DNA of 64,000 bases. It comes from Oscheius sp. JU75 (Eukaryota > Nematoda > Chromadorea > Rhabditida > Rhabditidae). The position numbers and the translations under genes are program-made. Below, piece after piece: positions 53,473 to 64,000 of this stretch (the first letter of the stretch is position 1; each line of letters opens with the position of its first letter). Where the stretch lies: NCBI GenBank assembly GCA_037178855.1, contig JASJZC010000001.1, positions 4,526,001 to 4,590,000 of the forward strand, written 5' to 3'. Under the pieces are notes generated by a model. The model did not search any database, was not told the DNA's origin, and was given only the letters and a program-made list of their open reading frames with translations.

Positions 53473-54547
53473 CCAAAGCTACAAAATAAAAATGTCTATA
53501 CTAAAAAAAAAGGGCGAGAAGCTGCGAGCTTGCAACAGCCATTTTTAGACTACCAGCTGCAGGGAAATCCACACTCTGGCTGTAATCATCAAGTCTTTGG
53601 CTTTTGTTTTTGTTCATGCCTAGAACCCATATTCTCCAGAAAACAAGCCATCTAGCCTGACAACTCATTCTTCTTGGAAGTGGCCAAAGTTGCAAGAACA
53701 CTAGGCAGCTGTTCCTCTTGGATTAACAATCAGTCAAGCAGAATACTACGGAACTTTGGCATCTCTTATAGCTTACACCTAATTGACATTGCTTTGGCCC
53801 TCTCCTCTCGCCCCAATTCTTATTGTCAACAAAGTGCTCCTCCTCTCTACGAAAACTTCACAACCTGACCATTGATCCTCGCTGTTTTTCGATTGCTGGA
53901 TTGTTGTTGTCGCTCTTTGTTTTCCAGCCTGTTTGTTCGGCTCATCCTGAATAACCAACGAGTCCACACGCACGCTCGTTTTCCCAGTTTCCAGTCAAAA
54001 AGTCGCCTTGACCCCTTTTGTGGACAATCTCGTGCACACATACCGAAAAGGTCATCTTTCAGCCGATATACCCCCTTTTCCACTTTTTCAAGAGATAAAG
54101 AGTCCTCTACGTAATAGTAGGCGAGGACTGGTTCAGACGCTATCTCTGATAAGAGCAAGTACCTCTCTTTCTCCTGCCAGTCGAATGTCAATTAGAGCCT
54201 TTCAAGAATATGACCTTTTGGAGATAACCGACTGTCAGATGAACGCCGTTCTTTCCCCCAACACTGTCAAAAACTGTTCGGAACCGTCAAACCTCTTGGA
54301 GAGAAACCAATCGATGCTTTTTTTCCATCACTATAGTGCACAGCTGGGCTACTGTTCCGGTTCGGTTTATCCAGCTGTACTCTCGATCCAAATTTGTCTC
54401 CCTTTAACTAGTCGTAGTCTTTTCATTCGGCCCTTTACTCTCCATGAATGGGAATTTTGGCGAGAACTTGAGTGTAGCCAGTTCATCTATCGGACCAAAC
54501 TGACGGGGTTCCTTTTCTGGTAGGAAAAGTGATTCTCCAGTTTTGTG

Positions 54548-54600
54548 ATGTTCTGAAGAGCTATAGAGTTTGATTTAATCTTCAAGATTGTAGAACATCC
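54548..54600. repeat. Short hairpin element, copy 9
   Basis: Left arm gatgttctgaagagctatag, centre gtttgatttaatc, right arm caagattgtagaacatc. Divergent but same architecture. Confidence 0.6.
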
Positions 54601-55232
54601 CAAAAGTGCTATTATGTACTGGTTAATAAGCTGGGAACGACGGAACTATTCAAGTTCCAAAGTCCTTTCCAGATTCCTCACTTTAAAGCTTCTCCCTCTA
54701 AGAACATTCGGGAATCTTATCGCGTCAAAGGTTTCTGAAATCCTAATAAACTAATTAGTCTCACAGCGCCTCCCCTTTTATCGACCCTCTTGAGTGAAAA
54801 AGCTCAATTTTTGTTTTGAAATTTACGATAAGATGGCGTGAAAACAAGTCACCCTGCTTCCAGCGCAAAATGTGCAACGTGGAAGGCATTGGACGATTGC
54901 GAAATGGCATTGCCTGTGACCAGAACGAGTCCCCCTCCTAGTCAAAACGAGCGATGTTCACGTTCGTTATTCAAACTGGGAAACCTTCCTTGTACTGTTA
55001 GCCATCGATTTCCCCCCTTCCCCCCTCCAATGTCTCGTTTTTCAGAGAAAATTATTCCCCGACAGACAGTCTTCTCATTTTTTTCCTTCAATAATAGCTA
55101 GGAGACCGTTTTGGTTTGTCGGCGGGCCCTGCAATCAATAGTGCTGCAAAGCCACAGCTCCATTTTCAAACGGAAGTCGTACAATTTCGCTCATTTATGT
55201 AAAGACAATTAAGGGAACAGCGAAAAATTTGA

Positions 55233-55305
55233 GGCATATATATATAGCGCAGTCAGTAAAAACCCTGACCGAAGTCCAGGCGACTCGAGTTCGATTCCTA
55301 TATTC
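55233..55305 (+). other. tRNA-like sequence upstream of the CREB3-like gene
   Basis: An A-box-like tatagcgcagtcagtaaa and a B-box-like gagttcgattcct about 35 nt apart fit an internal pol III promoter. The middle could fold an anticodon-like stem, but acceptor arms do not pair well. Treat as a tRNA-derived relic. Confidence 0.4.
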
Positions 55306-55387
55306 AAGAGACTCTTACTTTTTTTCCTCTTTCGTTTTCCATTTCAATTTTCATTTTGCAGGGTACGTCGGCACCTAGTAGTGCAAC

Positions 55388-58123
55388 ATGGATATCATGG
55401 AGCCATTCGCCGCAGAAGATCCTCTGCTTGGCCAAGCCGTATTTACCGATGACATGTTCTTCAACTGCAATTTTGACAGTTTTTTGGACATTGACAACAT
55501 GGTCCAGCAGCTCGATAGCATGGACCAGAAGGAACAGCTCTTCCCAGTGGAGGAGCCCCTCTTCCAGGACTTTGACGCGGATTTCCACGAGGAACACAGC
55601 TATACTTCCTTCAACAGTTACAGTCCTTCTTCGTCTCCCAGTGGCTCATTGAGTACTGGTCGTGGAAGCAGCTCCCCGACGACTACAATCAGTTCAGAGA
55701 ACTATTCGGATATTCTCGATCTGGCCACCCAGGAAATCGGATCGCCGATCAGCTCACCTCCTCCTTCAACGATCAAAGTCCCTCAGACCCATCGTCCAAA
55801 CACTCAGTACCGTCCCGTTCCACAGAACCAGCAGCGCAAACTGGTCACCTCGACCGCCGGCTCTCGGCCGACCTTCCGATTCAGTGAGTGTTGGGGTCAA
55901 ATTGCGCGTGACCGAGCCCCAAGTCGAGCCTAGAGAGAGAGAGAGGTCATCGTTCCGTCCTTGGGGCTACCCTGTGCCGCGATCCGAATTGTGACGAACG
56001 GGAATCTTATCTCATTTCGCGAAAAGGTTTCAATCGGGGGATGAATCTGTTTATGCCCGTGTTCCGTTTAGAAAGATGAGACTTGGTAGTCGGATAGGTC
56101 AGGCATCTGGCAGCCATATGTAGTTTTTGGGAAATGAGCGAGATAGAAAGATCGCGAAACTTTTAGCCACACAGGGAAGCCTTTTGCCGCCTTTCGGGAC
56201 GTTTCTTTGCAAACACACACGTCTCGGGATCCGATTGCGAGCGGGAGCGAAAGAATCCAAAAGGGGTCACACCAATAGACAGGGAACTGATTCGATTCCT
56301 TTGCAGATGCCCTTCGTGGACCCTCCAATCCAGCCTCGATCAGTCTAAATGCCCCATCTTCCAGTCTCAATGAGAGAGTTTCAGCTCCCACAGGTAGAGA
56401 CACAAAGTGTTGCTTGGAAACAAGGGTCTTCAGGCGAAAGACAGAGAAAGTACCAGCAGTTGAGTTTGACCGATGAGGAGAAGAGACTGTGCAAGAAGGA
56501 GAGCATCATTCTTCCCGAATACTACCCTCTGACCAAGGCCGAAGAACGTGACTTGAAGAAGATTCGCAGAAAGATCAGAAACAAGAGATCGGCCCAGACC
56601 AGCAGGAAGAGAAAACAGGTAAGAATCCGGGCCTGTTTGCCCGGTGCCAGGACTCCCTCGGTGCCGCTTCTTGTCTCTCTTTTTACCCCCATTGTTGACC
56701 GTGCCGGTTGACCTGTGTGCAATCACGGCGGGGCTTTGCCATTGAGAATAGTAAGGAGGGAGGGGGACACTCTACCAGTTACGAGAGATGACCATCCAGT
56801 CGAACGCTCAAGGATATTGCGTCGTTTTTGTGTGACTGGCGGAGGGAGCGACCGACTTGACCCGTTCGGGGTCCTGTTCTCGCCGAAGACTTCTTTGACC
56901 GACTGCGGATTCCGACAGGATTCCAGATGTTTCTTAGAGGGGGAGAGAGGGGGATTGGCAACACTCTACTGCCCTTTTTCATGACTGACCATCAGTGTCA
57001 GCTGTCCAAGTTTCAGACAACAGCTGCCAATGAGTCAGGGTAAAAGGTTACGAGGGCACTCGCTCTCTCCGGGAAGAGAGATAGGGGTTGACAGTTGACA
57101 GCAACTGTCCAAAGGCTGTCTATTTGATATGGAAGGGAAGATAAGAGAATGTTTCAGGACTACATCGAACAATTGGAGGACAGAGTCTCGGACTGTACCC
57201 AAGAGAATCAGGAACTGAAGGCTAAGATCGAGATGCTTTCCAGGGAGAACGTCTCCTTTAGAACACAACTCCGCAAGCTCCAGTCGGCCCTGGCTAACGT
57301 AAGAAGTCCAGATAGTCTTCTCATCAAAAATTCTTTCAGAGCACTCGCAGAGGAACCCAGGCCGGAACCTGTCTGGCAGTCATGATCTTGTCCATCTGTC
57401 TGCTAGTCGCTCCTCACCTCAATCCCTTCGTCAAGCAGGAGAACATGATTGAATCCGAGGAGGCTGCCTTGGCTATGGCTCGTCAGACTCCCAATCTAAG
57501 CGTCAACGAAATCGCCAAGAGAACGCATTCGAGTCGTTCTCGAACTCTTACGGAGTTTGTAGACGTGACTGGACAGCAGTGCCCGACAATTCGAAAAGAA
57601 AATGAGATGCCTTCCTTGGATATGATCCCGGCTGCTAGGAGAAGAGTCATTCCGACTCATCAATCTGGACCGGACCGTAATATACAGCACAACATGAAGG
57701 AACCGATAAAGTACGCTTACTATGAGCCTCTCGTCACCTCTGTTCAAGCTCCAGTTCGTCTAGCCAATCTCTCACAGCACAGGTAAGCTGAGTTCTTTTA
57801 GAATACTGTATGGGAATGCTATCTTTTGAACAAGCTTTATGGCAAGAAGACTTGGCCTTTAGGTGCTGTCATGTTCTGCAAAGTTGCAGAGAAAATTAAG
57901 AGCTACAATTAGTTAGAATATTGCAAAGCGTGATCTTCATGTTATAATGTAGGAGGCACTTTATGAGTCTTTTGAGTATGCGAAAAGCAAAATTATTATC
58001 AACGAACATTTTATTTAATAATTACGTTACAGGAATGTCCAAAATCAGCAGCAACAACAGCGATACTATGTGCATTCGATGGGACAGCCGATGGCCAAAC
58101 GCGTCAAGACGGAAGTTCTCTAA
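55388..58123 (+). CDS. CREB3L: CREB3/CREB3L-like membrane-bound bZIP transcription factor
   Basis: Six exons (55388-55883, 56307-56393, 56434-56618, 57158-57298, 57340-57782, 58033-58123) give 480 residues. An acidic, Ser-rich activation region comes first. CREB3-type [13 protein letters not shown]...[20 protein letters not shown] and the basic region [11 protein letters not shown] are followed by [20 protein letters not shown] and a leucine zipper (about 257-303). A single helix ([17 protein letters not shown], about 311-328) then leads into a luminal C-terminus. The architecture predicts an ER-anchored factor released by S1P/S2P-type cleavage to act in the nucleus. SRTL about 50 residues after the helix resembles an S1P site. 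The basic region and zipper are split by a 539-nt intron. It is probably related to C. elegans crh-2. Convergent with iPGM. Confidence 0.92.
57870..57929. repeat. Short hairpin element, copy 10
   Basis: In the last intron of the CREB3-like gene: left arm catgttctgcaaagttgcag is intact, right arm gctacaattag...ttgcaaag is degraded. Confidence 0.6.
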
Positions 58124-58462
58124 ACTGAAGAGTAGAGCCTGGTTCGATCTTTATCGCCTTCTTTCCTGGTCATTTCCTAGTATTCTCCTACCACTAAGTC
58201 ATCTCTTTACCCCATCCTAGTTCAGTAGTAGTGCCAAAAAAGGTGACCGTCAGCCCCCGTTGTTTTGTCCCGTCTCGTGGACGGTTCCTTGTTATTTGTT
58301 GTAGTACCGTGTCCCCCTCTCTCTGTCTCCTGTACCCCATCCTTTCGGGTTCTTTCACTTCTTTTCTCTCCAAAAAAGATTGACAGTTGCATGCATGTTG
58401 ATCTATGTGGAGTCTCTGTCTCTTCTTCTGTCACCAGCTAATCTATTCCGAAGACTACTGTA

Positions 58463-58468
58463 AATAAA
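58463..58468 (+). terminator. Polyadenylation signal AATAAA of the CREB3-like gene
   Basis: AATAAA about 340 nt after the stop codon; a matching signal for iPGM on the minus strand (tttatt, 58535-58540) lies about 60 nt away. Assigned by position. Confidence 0.5.
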
Positions 58469-58601
58469 TCTATCTATTCTTTAATCGCCGTGTCCTAAGA
58501 GTATTCTTCGAGTTGAGAAGTTGGATTCACTACATTTATTTTACGAAAGGTGGACTAGGACAGTAAAAGACCTGTGAACAACTGGCAAACAGAGGGCGAG
58601 A

Positions 58602-61600
58602 TTATTCCTTGGTGATGAGGCTGACACCAGACATCTCGTCCGGCTTCGGAAGACCCATGATATCGAGGACGGTCGGGGCAACGTCGCACAGGGCTGGAAG
58701 TCTGTCCTCAAGCTGAAAAAAATTTAATATGGGTTTTTCAAATGATCCATACCTTCTTGAACTTGTGCTTATCGGAGCTGCAGGTGAACGGAACTGGATA
58801 ACAAGTATGAGCAGTGTGTTTGCTGCCATCCGGTGCCTTCATCTTCTCAGCATTACCGTGATCGGCTGTCACCATCATGATATAACCTAGAAAAGTTAAA
58901 GTGGCGATGGGGATCGAACCCAAAATCATTTGTATCAAGCGAGCAGCTTGCCACTGCGCCATTGAAATAAAGGCGCGCAGTTGCTCTTGTTTAATTCATA
59001 TACGAATTGTTTAATTGTGATAAAACTTACCGTGCTTCTGACAGGCTTCGTAGATGCGTCCAATAGCCACATCAGTAGCTTCACAGGCCTTGACAGCAGC
59101 CTCGTAAACTCCGGAATGACCAACCATATCGGGAGGAGCAAAGTTGCACATGATGAACGGATGCTTTCCGAGCTCAACCTGTTCAACCATCTTGTCAGCA
59201 ACCCCTTCAGATGACATCTCAGGCATAAGGTCATACGTCGCCACCTATAGGAGAAAGCTTCGAATCTCTATTCAGTAGTTTACCTTAGGACTGGGCACTA
59301 GAGATCTTTCCTCATTCTCAAATTGAACTTCAACTCCTCCGTTGAAGAAGAAGGTCACATGAGCATACTTTTCGGTTTCCGCGCAATGGAACTGACTGAC
59401 TCCTTGGACAGCCAGCCATTCCGCGAGGACGTTCTTGTTGCTGTTTGGTGGGAAGAGAGCAGGGAACGGGAACTCGGCCTTGTACTGAGTCATTCCTGAA
59501 ATGTGATTCGTTTGTTGAATATTCTCCAGTTGGCAGAATGGTCATAGAGCAATTTCATTTGGTTTGGTTCGGACTGACTTATTTCTGGTGGTCTGTTATA
59601 CAAGTTTTGAGTGTCTGACTGTGGATTTTTTTACTGCTAGATGATAGACAAGCGAATTGGGCAGAACTCTATTGAAGTCGAAAGACTATTGCGCTAAAAA
59701 AAACCGTCTCCACCCGAAGAGGTACTCGATCGGAATGCTCACCAATAACCTGAAGATCCTTGGGATGTTGATGTTTAGAGTTGCAGTCCTTGTACCGCTC
59801 CATACCGATAACCTCCGTGATCTCTCTCATTCTGTCAGCCCGGTAATCGAAGAAAACGATAGTGTCTCCGTCCTTCAGACGACGTTCAGCACCGCCGAAC
59901 ACGATCGGCTTCAAGAATTCGTCGGTCTCATGAGCCTGGTAGCGTTCCTTGACCTTCTCTACGGCCTTGAACTAACTTGTAAAAGAAGAAAAATGGTAGA
60001 ACCTTGTCATCCTCACAGGCCTCTCCATCTCCGCCAATCATCGCGTCGTAGGCGATGCAAATTCTCTCCCATCTCTTGTCACGGTCCATGGCATAGTATC
60101 TGCCGACGATCGTCGCCAACTTTCCATACTGTTCCTTGGCGAAAAATTCCAGAGTCTGCTGAAGATATCCTGCTCCGCTGGTCGGGGAAGTGTCACGTCC
60201 GTCTCCGTAGAAATGTAAAAGAACCTCTGGTACACCGAGCTCTTTAGCGGCACGGATAAGCGCGAACATATGATCTGAAAGAGAACGAAAATGAACATAT
60301 CATCATCATCAGGGTCATAAGTCAAATTTTGAGCTTTCAGGACTTTTTTTATCGCTGAGCTGTGAGCGCTCCAAAAAGATGATTTATGCGATTTTCCCCA
60401 ACTTCCGGTGCTTCCATAGCCAGAGAGTGCAAATGCAAATGTAATGCATAATCGAGAAAGTTTGTTTTTGACCCATGATAGCCGCGCCGAAACCACCCAA
60501 AATTTAAAGGCGTTTCCCGAAGATTTTCCATGGCTTTTTTGTTCTTTGCACGGATATGTAGCCCAAATCAAGGGCTTTCCGGGCGCATCATCCGATTATC
60601 CAAAATCAACTTGGTTACAGCTTATCACGGGCTACAAAACTGCGCTCAGTTTTTCAGAAATCGGCCAGGATGTGCGCTTCTCGAGAGTTGGATAGCGTTT
60701 CTGCGTTTTAGATTCCATTTTTTTGTCTGATGCTCAAAAACTTTGACTTATGACGTCTGATCTCTATACATGGCTAAATACAGCTAACTTTTCCCGTTAT
60801 CTTCTTTTTAAAACAGCTCTCCAGCTCAATTGGGTCAAAAGTTATGGGCCGAAAGGGCAACAATTATGTTTCAGCCTAATACCCATAAAACGATACCTAT
60901 ATGGGAATGAACGCCTCCATCCGAGACCAGTCCAGCGAAGTGAAGACGTCCTGTTCCCTTTTTGGCTCGCTCACAGGCAGCTACGAAAGCCTCATTTTTA
61001 ACCAGAGTGTTCTTTCTGACAGCCAGATTGATACGGACGATGTCTTGGTAGACTGGACGACCGGCTCCGATGTTCAAGTGACCGACCTGAAATCATACTG
61101 TGAAGGAAGCTGTAAAAAGAATGCTCAAGAAATGAGAAAGAGAAGACATTTTCGGCGGTTGTGATACTCTACAAAGCTGTTACTTTTGTCCAAAACTACA
61201 ATTTTTCAGAGCACCACAAAACCACTCCGTTTTGAAGAAGTCACTTCAATGCCCACTTCAAGAACAGATTTCTGAAGTAAGAAAGCACTTTCAGCAACGG
61301 GCATGCTCTAGAAACTTGTGTCATTTCACATGATCTGCAACTTTATTAAACCTGCAAAGAGTCAAAAAATCATTAGGATCCCGAAAATAGTAATTGAAAC
61401 CAATGCGTCATAACGACTCACCTCTGAATTTCCCATGAGTCCGTCTGGGAGACCAACATGCTCTCCATGTGCCTCGATCTGTGTCCAGTTACCTAGAAAA
61501 ATCAAATAAATTCCTAAAGTTTTTCCCTACCCGAGCACAATTTGTCCATGACTGGAGTATTGGCAGCCAGGATCGCATTTCCATACTCCTCATCCGTGAC

Positions 61601-61660
61601 TCCCCATCCGTCGATGACGATCAGACAGACCTTGTTCTCCATTTTTCCGTTGTTAGCCAT
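58602..61660 (-). CDS. ipgm-1: Cofactor-independent phosphoglycerate mutase (iPGM)
   Basis: Nine exons (61660-61531, 61492-61422, 61086-60897, 60274-60003, 59965-59743, 59495-59284, 59244-59031, 58886-58753, 58712-58602) give 518 residues, the normal nematode length. It interconverts 3- and 2-phosphoglycerate in glycolysis and gluconeogenesis in the cytosol through a phosphoserine intermediate. The alkaline-phosphatase-type motifs are intact: VIDGWG (metal Asp), [14 protein letters not shown] with nucleophile Ser66, [33 protein letters not shown] and TADHGNAE. This form has no relative of the mammalian cofactor-dependent enzyme. Intron 3 (60275-60896) and intron 2 are long for this genome; intron 2 carries hairpin copy 11 and intron 7 a tRNA-like sequence. 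Confidence 0.96.
58900..58970 (-). other. tRNA-like sequence in iPGM intron 7
   Basis: The minus strand reads TGGCGCAGTGGCAAGC (A box) and later GGGTTCGATCCCCATC (B box, TTCGATC loop with paired GGG/CCC stem). The spacing fits a tRNA, but the 7-bp acceptor stem cannot be formed, so it is probably a tRNA-derived relic in the host sense orientation. Confidence 0.5.
61165..61215. repeat. Short hairpin element, copy 11
   Basis: In iPGM intron 2: ctctacaaagctgttac and aactacaatttttcagagca, a divergent pair with the same arm order. Confidence 0.5.
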
Positions 61661-63194
61661 TGGTTCCTACTGAAAGAGAAAATGATAATTGTTTAAGGCA
61701 GTAACAGAGAGAGAGAGAGAGAAAAACGTTTGTTTGTCCCTGAGAGTTGTTTTTAGAAAAGGGTGTCCTGGAGAAAACATTGTTCTTTGAACTGCCCAAC
61801 CCTTTTATGCAAGTTTTCGTTGAAAAATGACAGAAACTTGTTCAAAAACAACGAGGGGCGATGAAACAATCAATGCAAGTGCAGTTGCGCTCCAATACAT
61901 CTGCCTCAGTCTGACCTCAAAGAGCGAGTACGTGATAATTTCGAATATGAAGAAAAGGAGGAAGACGTCTGGATGATGAGATAGATGACGAAAATGATTT
62001 GAATCATTGTCGGGGGAAGAGAGAAAAGCTCAGAATGACGAAATCGATAGCCTCTTGCTTTTTTTTCTCATTTCTTTCCTTCCAGTTGAGAACTTGTATC
62101 CTACCTATAAAAACTGGTCTGTGAAAAGTAATTTACCAAAATTGTCTGCAAGACTTGAATTGTGGAGTACAAAAATAATAAAAGTGTTTGTAAAAACGAA
62201 AGAACAGGGGAGTATAGGTATACTATTTTATTTGACGGTTTCTAAGAGGGTTCCTTGCCACTCCCATGTCTCGAACCCATTCTTCTCCGTCCAGTCTTGC
62301 CGCTCTCGTCCATGTCGCCGGGGATCTTCCGATTCTCTCGAATGCTCTTCTCAGACCATTTTCTCAAGTCATGTAGGGTCTTTCCGCGATCGTCATTGAT
62401 CTAGAGGAAACCATTCAGCTGTGGCTTTCGACAATCTTGTCCTGTCCATCAGAGCCACCCTTCACATCGCCGTTCCTCACGTGGTCGAGAAGGGTCAGCC
62501 GCCCCTGGCCTGGCCGGCCAATCTGCTGCTCAAAGTTTTTTTTCAGGCTTGTGATCGCTGTTGATTAGCTTCCATTCTGAAGAAAAGGAACCACACATAG
62601 TCACACCAAAGTTTATTCGCGAGGCAAACCAATCGTGAATTCATCACATACTATTTACAATGCTTCCATGAAGAAAGTGTAATTGGAATACCTAGAACAT
62701 AAAGAGAGGTGAATAGAGAGCCAGTGGAGGGAGGGATTCAATTGGATACATGAAAGAGCTAGTTCGAATCATACCTAGTACACAATAGAAATCTGAGTAG
62801 CAACGCCATACCCTAAATTGGCATGAACTTAATAGGTTGCCAGTCAAAAGCAAGCGAAAAGGACCAATTGAAGAGCAAGGCAATTGCAGGCGGAACCAGG
62901 AGAGAACCTGTGCCCTGACTATGTTGACGAGAAGAGACAAGTAAAGACCACAGAAAAGGGAGAACTATCTGGGTTTGAGTGAAGCCAGATAGAGAACCGA
63001 GAAAAACCTAGAGGCTATGGCGGCAAAACCTCCACGATCACAGTGACTAAGAAAACCCGCTGAGAAAGAGCCCCCTACTGCTGAGCAGAAAGGAATGACT
63101 ATAGCTCAGCTTAGGAGAGGGAGAAATATACACAATTGCCAGATGAGAAAAAAAGAGAAAGATAGGGAACCGTTTACTGCGACGTCCAGAAGAC
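61661..63194. other. Intergenic between iPGM and the zinc-finger gene
   Basis: A short (ga)n tract is present near 61710. No exon is supported: the frame at 62007-62399 and the GC-rich stretch 62280-62540 show no domain or splice structure. Confidence 0.45.
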
Positions 63195-63975
63195 TTAGAG
63201 CCTTGCGATTTTGTCGGAGACAACAACCGGGTTGTTCTTTCTGATCTCCTCACGCTCCATAGTTTTGTAGTCGAACGAGCAGTTGTGAGCCTTGTCATAG
63301 CGATGTTCGCCGCAATACAGTCCTCCACAGCGGCAGGTAAAGCCTAAAAATTTCCAATAAGAATATATGCTTCAAAAAGGAGATTAGGCAAAAAGGAGTG
63401 AAACAAAAACTCACCGGTTAGACCGACCCTCTTCTTGCACATGAGGCAGCGATTTGCTTTTTTAGAGGCAAGCGGCACGTCGACGGTAGGAGCCTCGATG
63501 ACGGGGCTAAATATGGAAGGTTTGTAAGCGGAATCATGAGCGAGTGGATTGTAGTGTGACGAAAAAGACAACGAGACCGTAAGAAGTAAAAGAACAAACC
63601 TAGGAATGGTTTGGCTGGCAATAGCATCATCACTTTCCAATTTTGCGGTCACTTCTGAAGACGCTAAGGCAGCTTGGGCGCAGGTCTGGGGAGTTTCGGT
63701 GGGATGCACCATATCGGCTGCGGTCGTGGAGGAAGAAGCTACCGGGACGGTGACTGAAACACAGAAAATTAGTCTCAATCTCATCATGCTGATGCAATTC
63801 GAATAGCTAATTGACCAAGAAACGAACCTGTGGGGGTAAGACGAGCGACATCCTGTTCTTGCTTGACTTGGTCTTTATAGCACTTCGAACAGAGTCCTTC
63901 ATTGGCAGGAGAGCCAAAGAATCCACATCCAGTACGGCACAGCGTGGTAGACTGTTGTTGCTGTTGGTTTTCCAT
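63195..63975 (-). CDS. A20/AN1 zinc-finger protein (ZFAND5/6-like)
   Basis: Four exons (63975-63828, 63753-63600, 63506-63415, 63343-63195) give 180 residues. An A20 zinc finger lies at about 13-35 ([20 protein letters not shown]), followed by a low-complexity Ser/Thr/Ala linker and a C-terminal AN1 finger ([32 protein letters not shown], about 121-158). ZFAND5/6 proteins bind ubiquitin through A20 and the proteasome or stress granules through AN1, acting in stress-induced protein degradation. The N-terminal MENQQQQQS Gln tract replaces the usual MAQET start. All Cys/His ligands are present. Confidence 0.93.
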
Positions 63976-64000
63976 CGAAATCTCTACTGTCTGAAAAAGA

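Larger units (their letters stand above)
52820..55387. other. Intergenic, repeat-bearing, no gene supported
   Basis: Holds hairpin copies 8 and 9, one copy of the second foldback family (53287-53362) and a tRNA-like sequence near the CREB3-like start. Long open frames such as 54008-54523 have no domain, splice context or composition that supports them. Confidence 0.45.

Noticed and set aside
54008-54523. 171-codon open frame as a gene
   Set aside because: No domain, no signal peptide, no splice-site context, and composition like the surrounding non-coding DNA.
55388-58123. bZIP gene considered as XBP1 with IRE1-type unconventional splicing
   Set aside because: The basic region and flanks (LTxEEKRL, [20 protein letters not shown]) are CREB3-type, there is a transmembrane helix, and no paired IRE1 CNGNNGN stem-loops were seen.
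58900-58970. Functional tRNA gene in the iPGM intron
   Set aside because: A and B boxes are present but the acceptor stem cannot pair and the anticodon stem is poor, so it was called tRNA-like only.

Overview
The window is nuclear DNA of a compact animal genome, almost certainly a nematode. Genes are split by many very short introns (mostly 36-60 nt) with TTTCAG-type acceptors. Several start codons lie directly behind an acceptor-like site, as expected with spliced-leader trans-splicing. The gene content includes serpentine chemoreceptors of the Srg type, a cofactor-independent phosphoglycerate mutase, an EAK-7/MEAK7 homologue and a ferrochelatase-like protein that lacks catalytic residues. 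All gene models were spliced by eye; those marked high confidence keep one open frame across every exon. The species cannot be named from the sequence.

Layout. 0.8-3.5 kb: a fatty-acid elongase whose fifth intron is swollen by a long inverted repeat. 3.5-10.8 kb: a repeat-rich stretch with one small unidentified gene, a decayed Tc1-type transposon with long terminal inverted repeats, and several copies of a Helitron-like family. 10.8-21 kb: four srg-like 7TM receptors (one plus, three minus), a receptor pseudogene fragment, a small secreted protein and a small RING-type protein. 21-30.6 kb: gene-poor DNA with a provisional Ser/Pro-rich multi-exon gene. 32.7-64 kb: a dense run of conserved genes: an SK-type potassium channel, DXO/Rai1, NDUFS3, MEAK7/EAK-7, HSBP1, dynein light intermediate chain, CARMIL, ferrochelatase-like, two small membrane proteins, a CREB3-like bZIP, iPGM and an A20/AN1 zinc-finger protein.

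Organisation. Conserved genes are packed as convergent pairs (SK/DXO, NDUFS3/EAK-7, DLI/CARMIL, the two small membrane proteins, CREB3-like/iPGM) and a head-to-head pair (CARMIL/ferrochelatase-like). HSBP1 and EAK-7 lie on the same strand about 180 bp apart, operon-like. SK and DXO share a palindromic pair of polyadenylation signals.

The most unusual feature is the density of short foldback sequences. At least eleven copies of a 50-60 bp hairpin with arms TGTTCTGCAAAGTTGTAG / CTACAACTTTGCAGAACA are scattered through introns and spacers. A second small foldback family, a roughly 385 bp MITE, long inverted repeats and three tRNA-like intronic sequences add to this.
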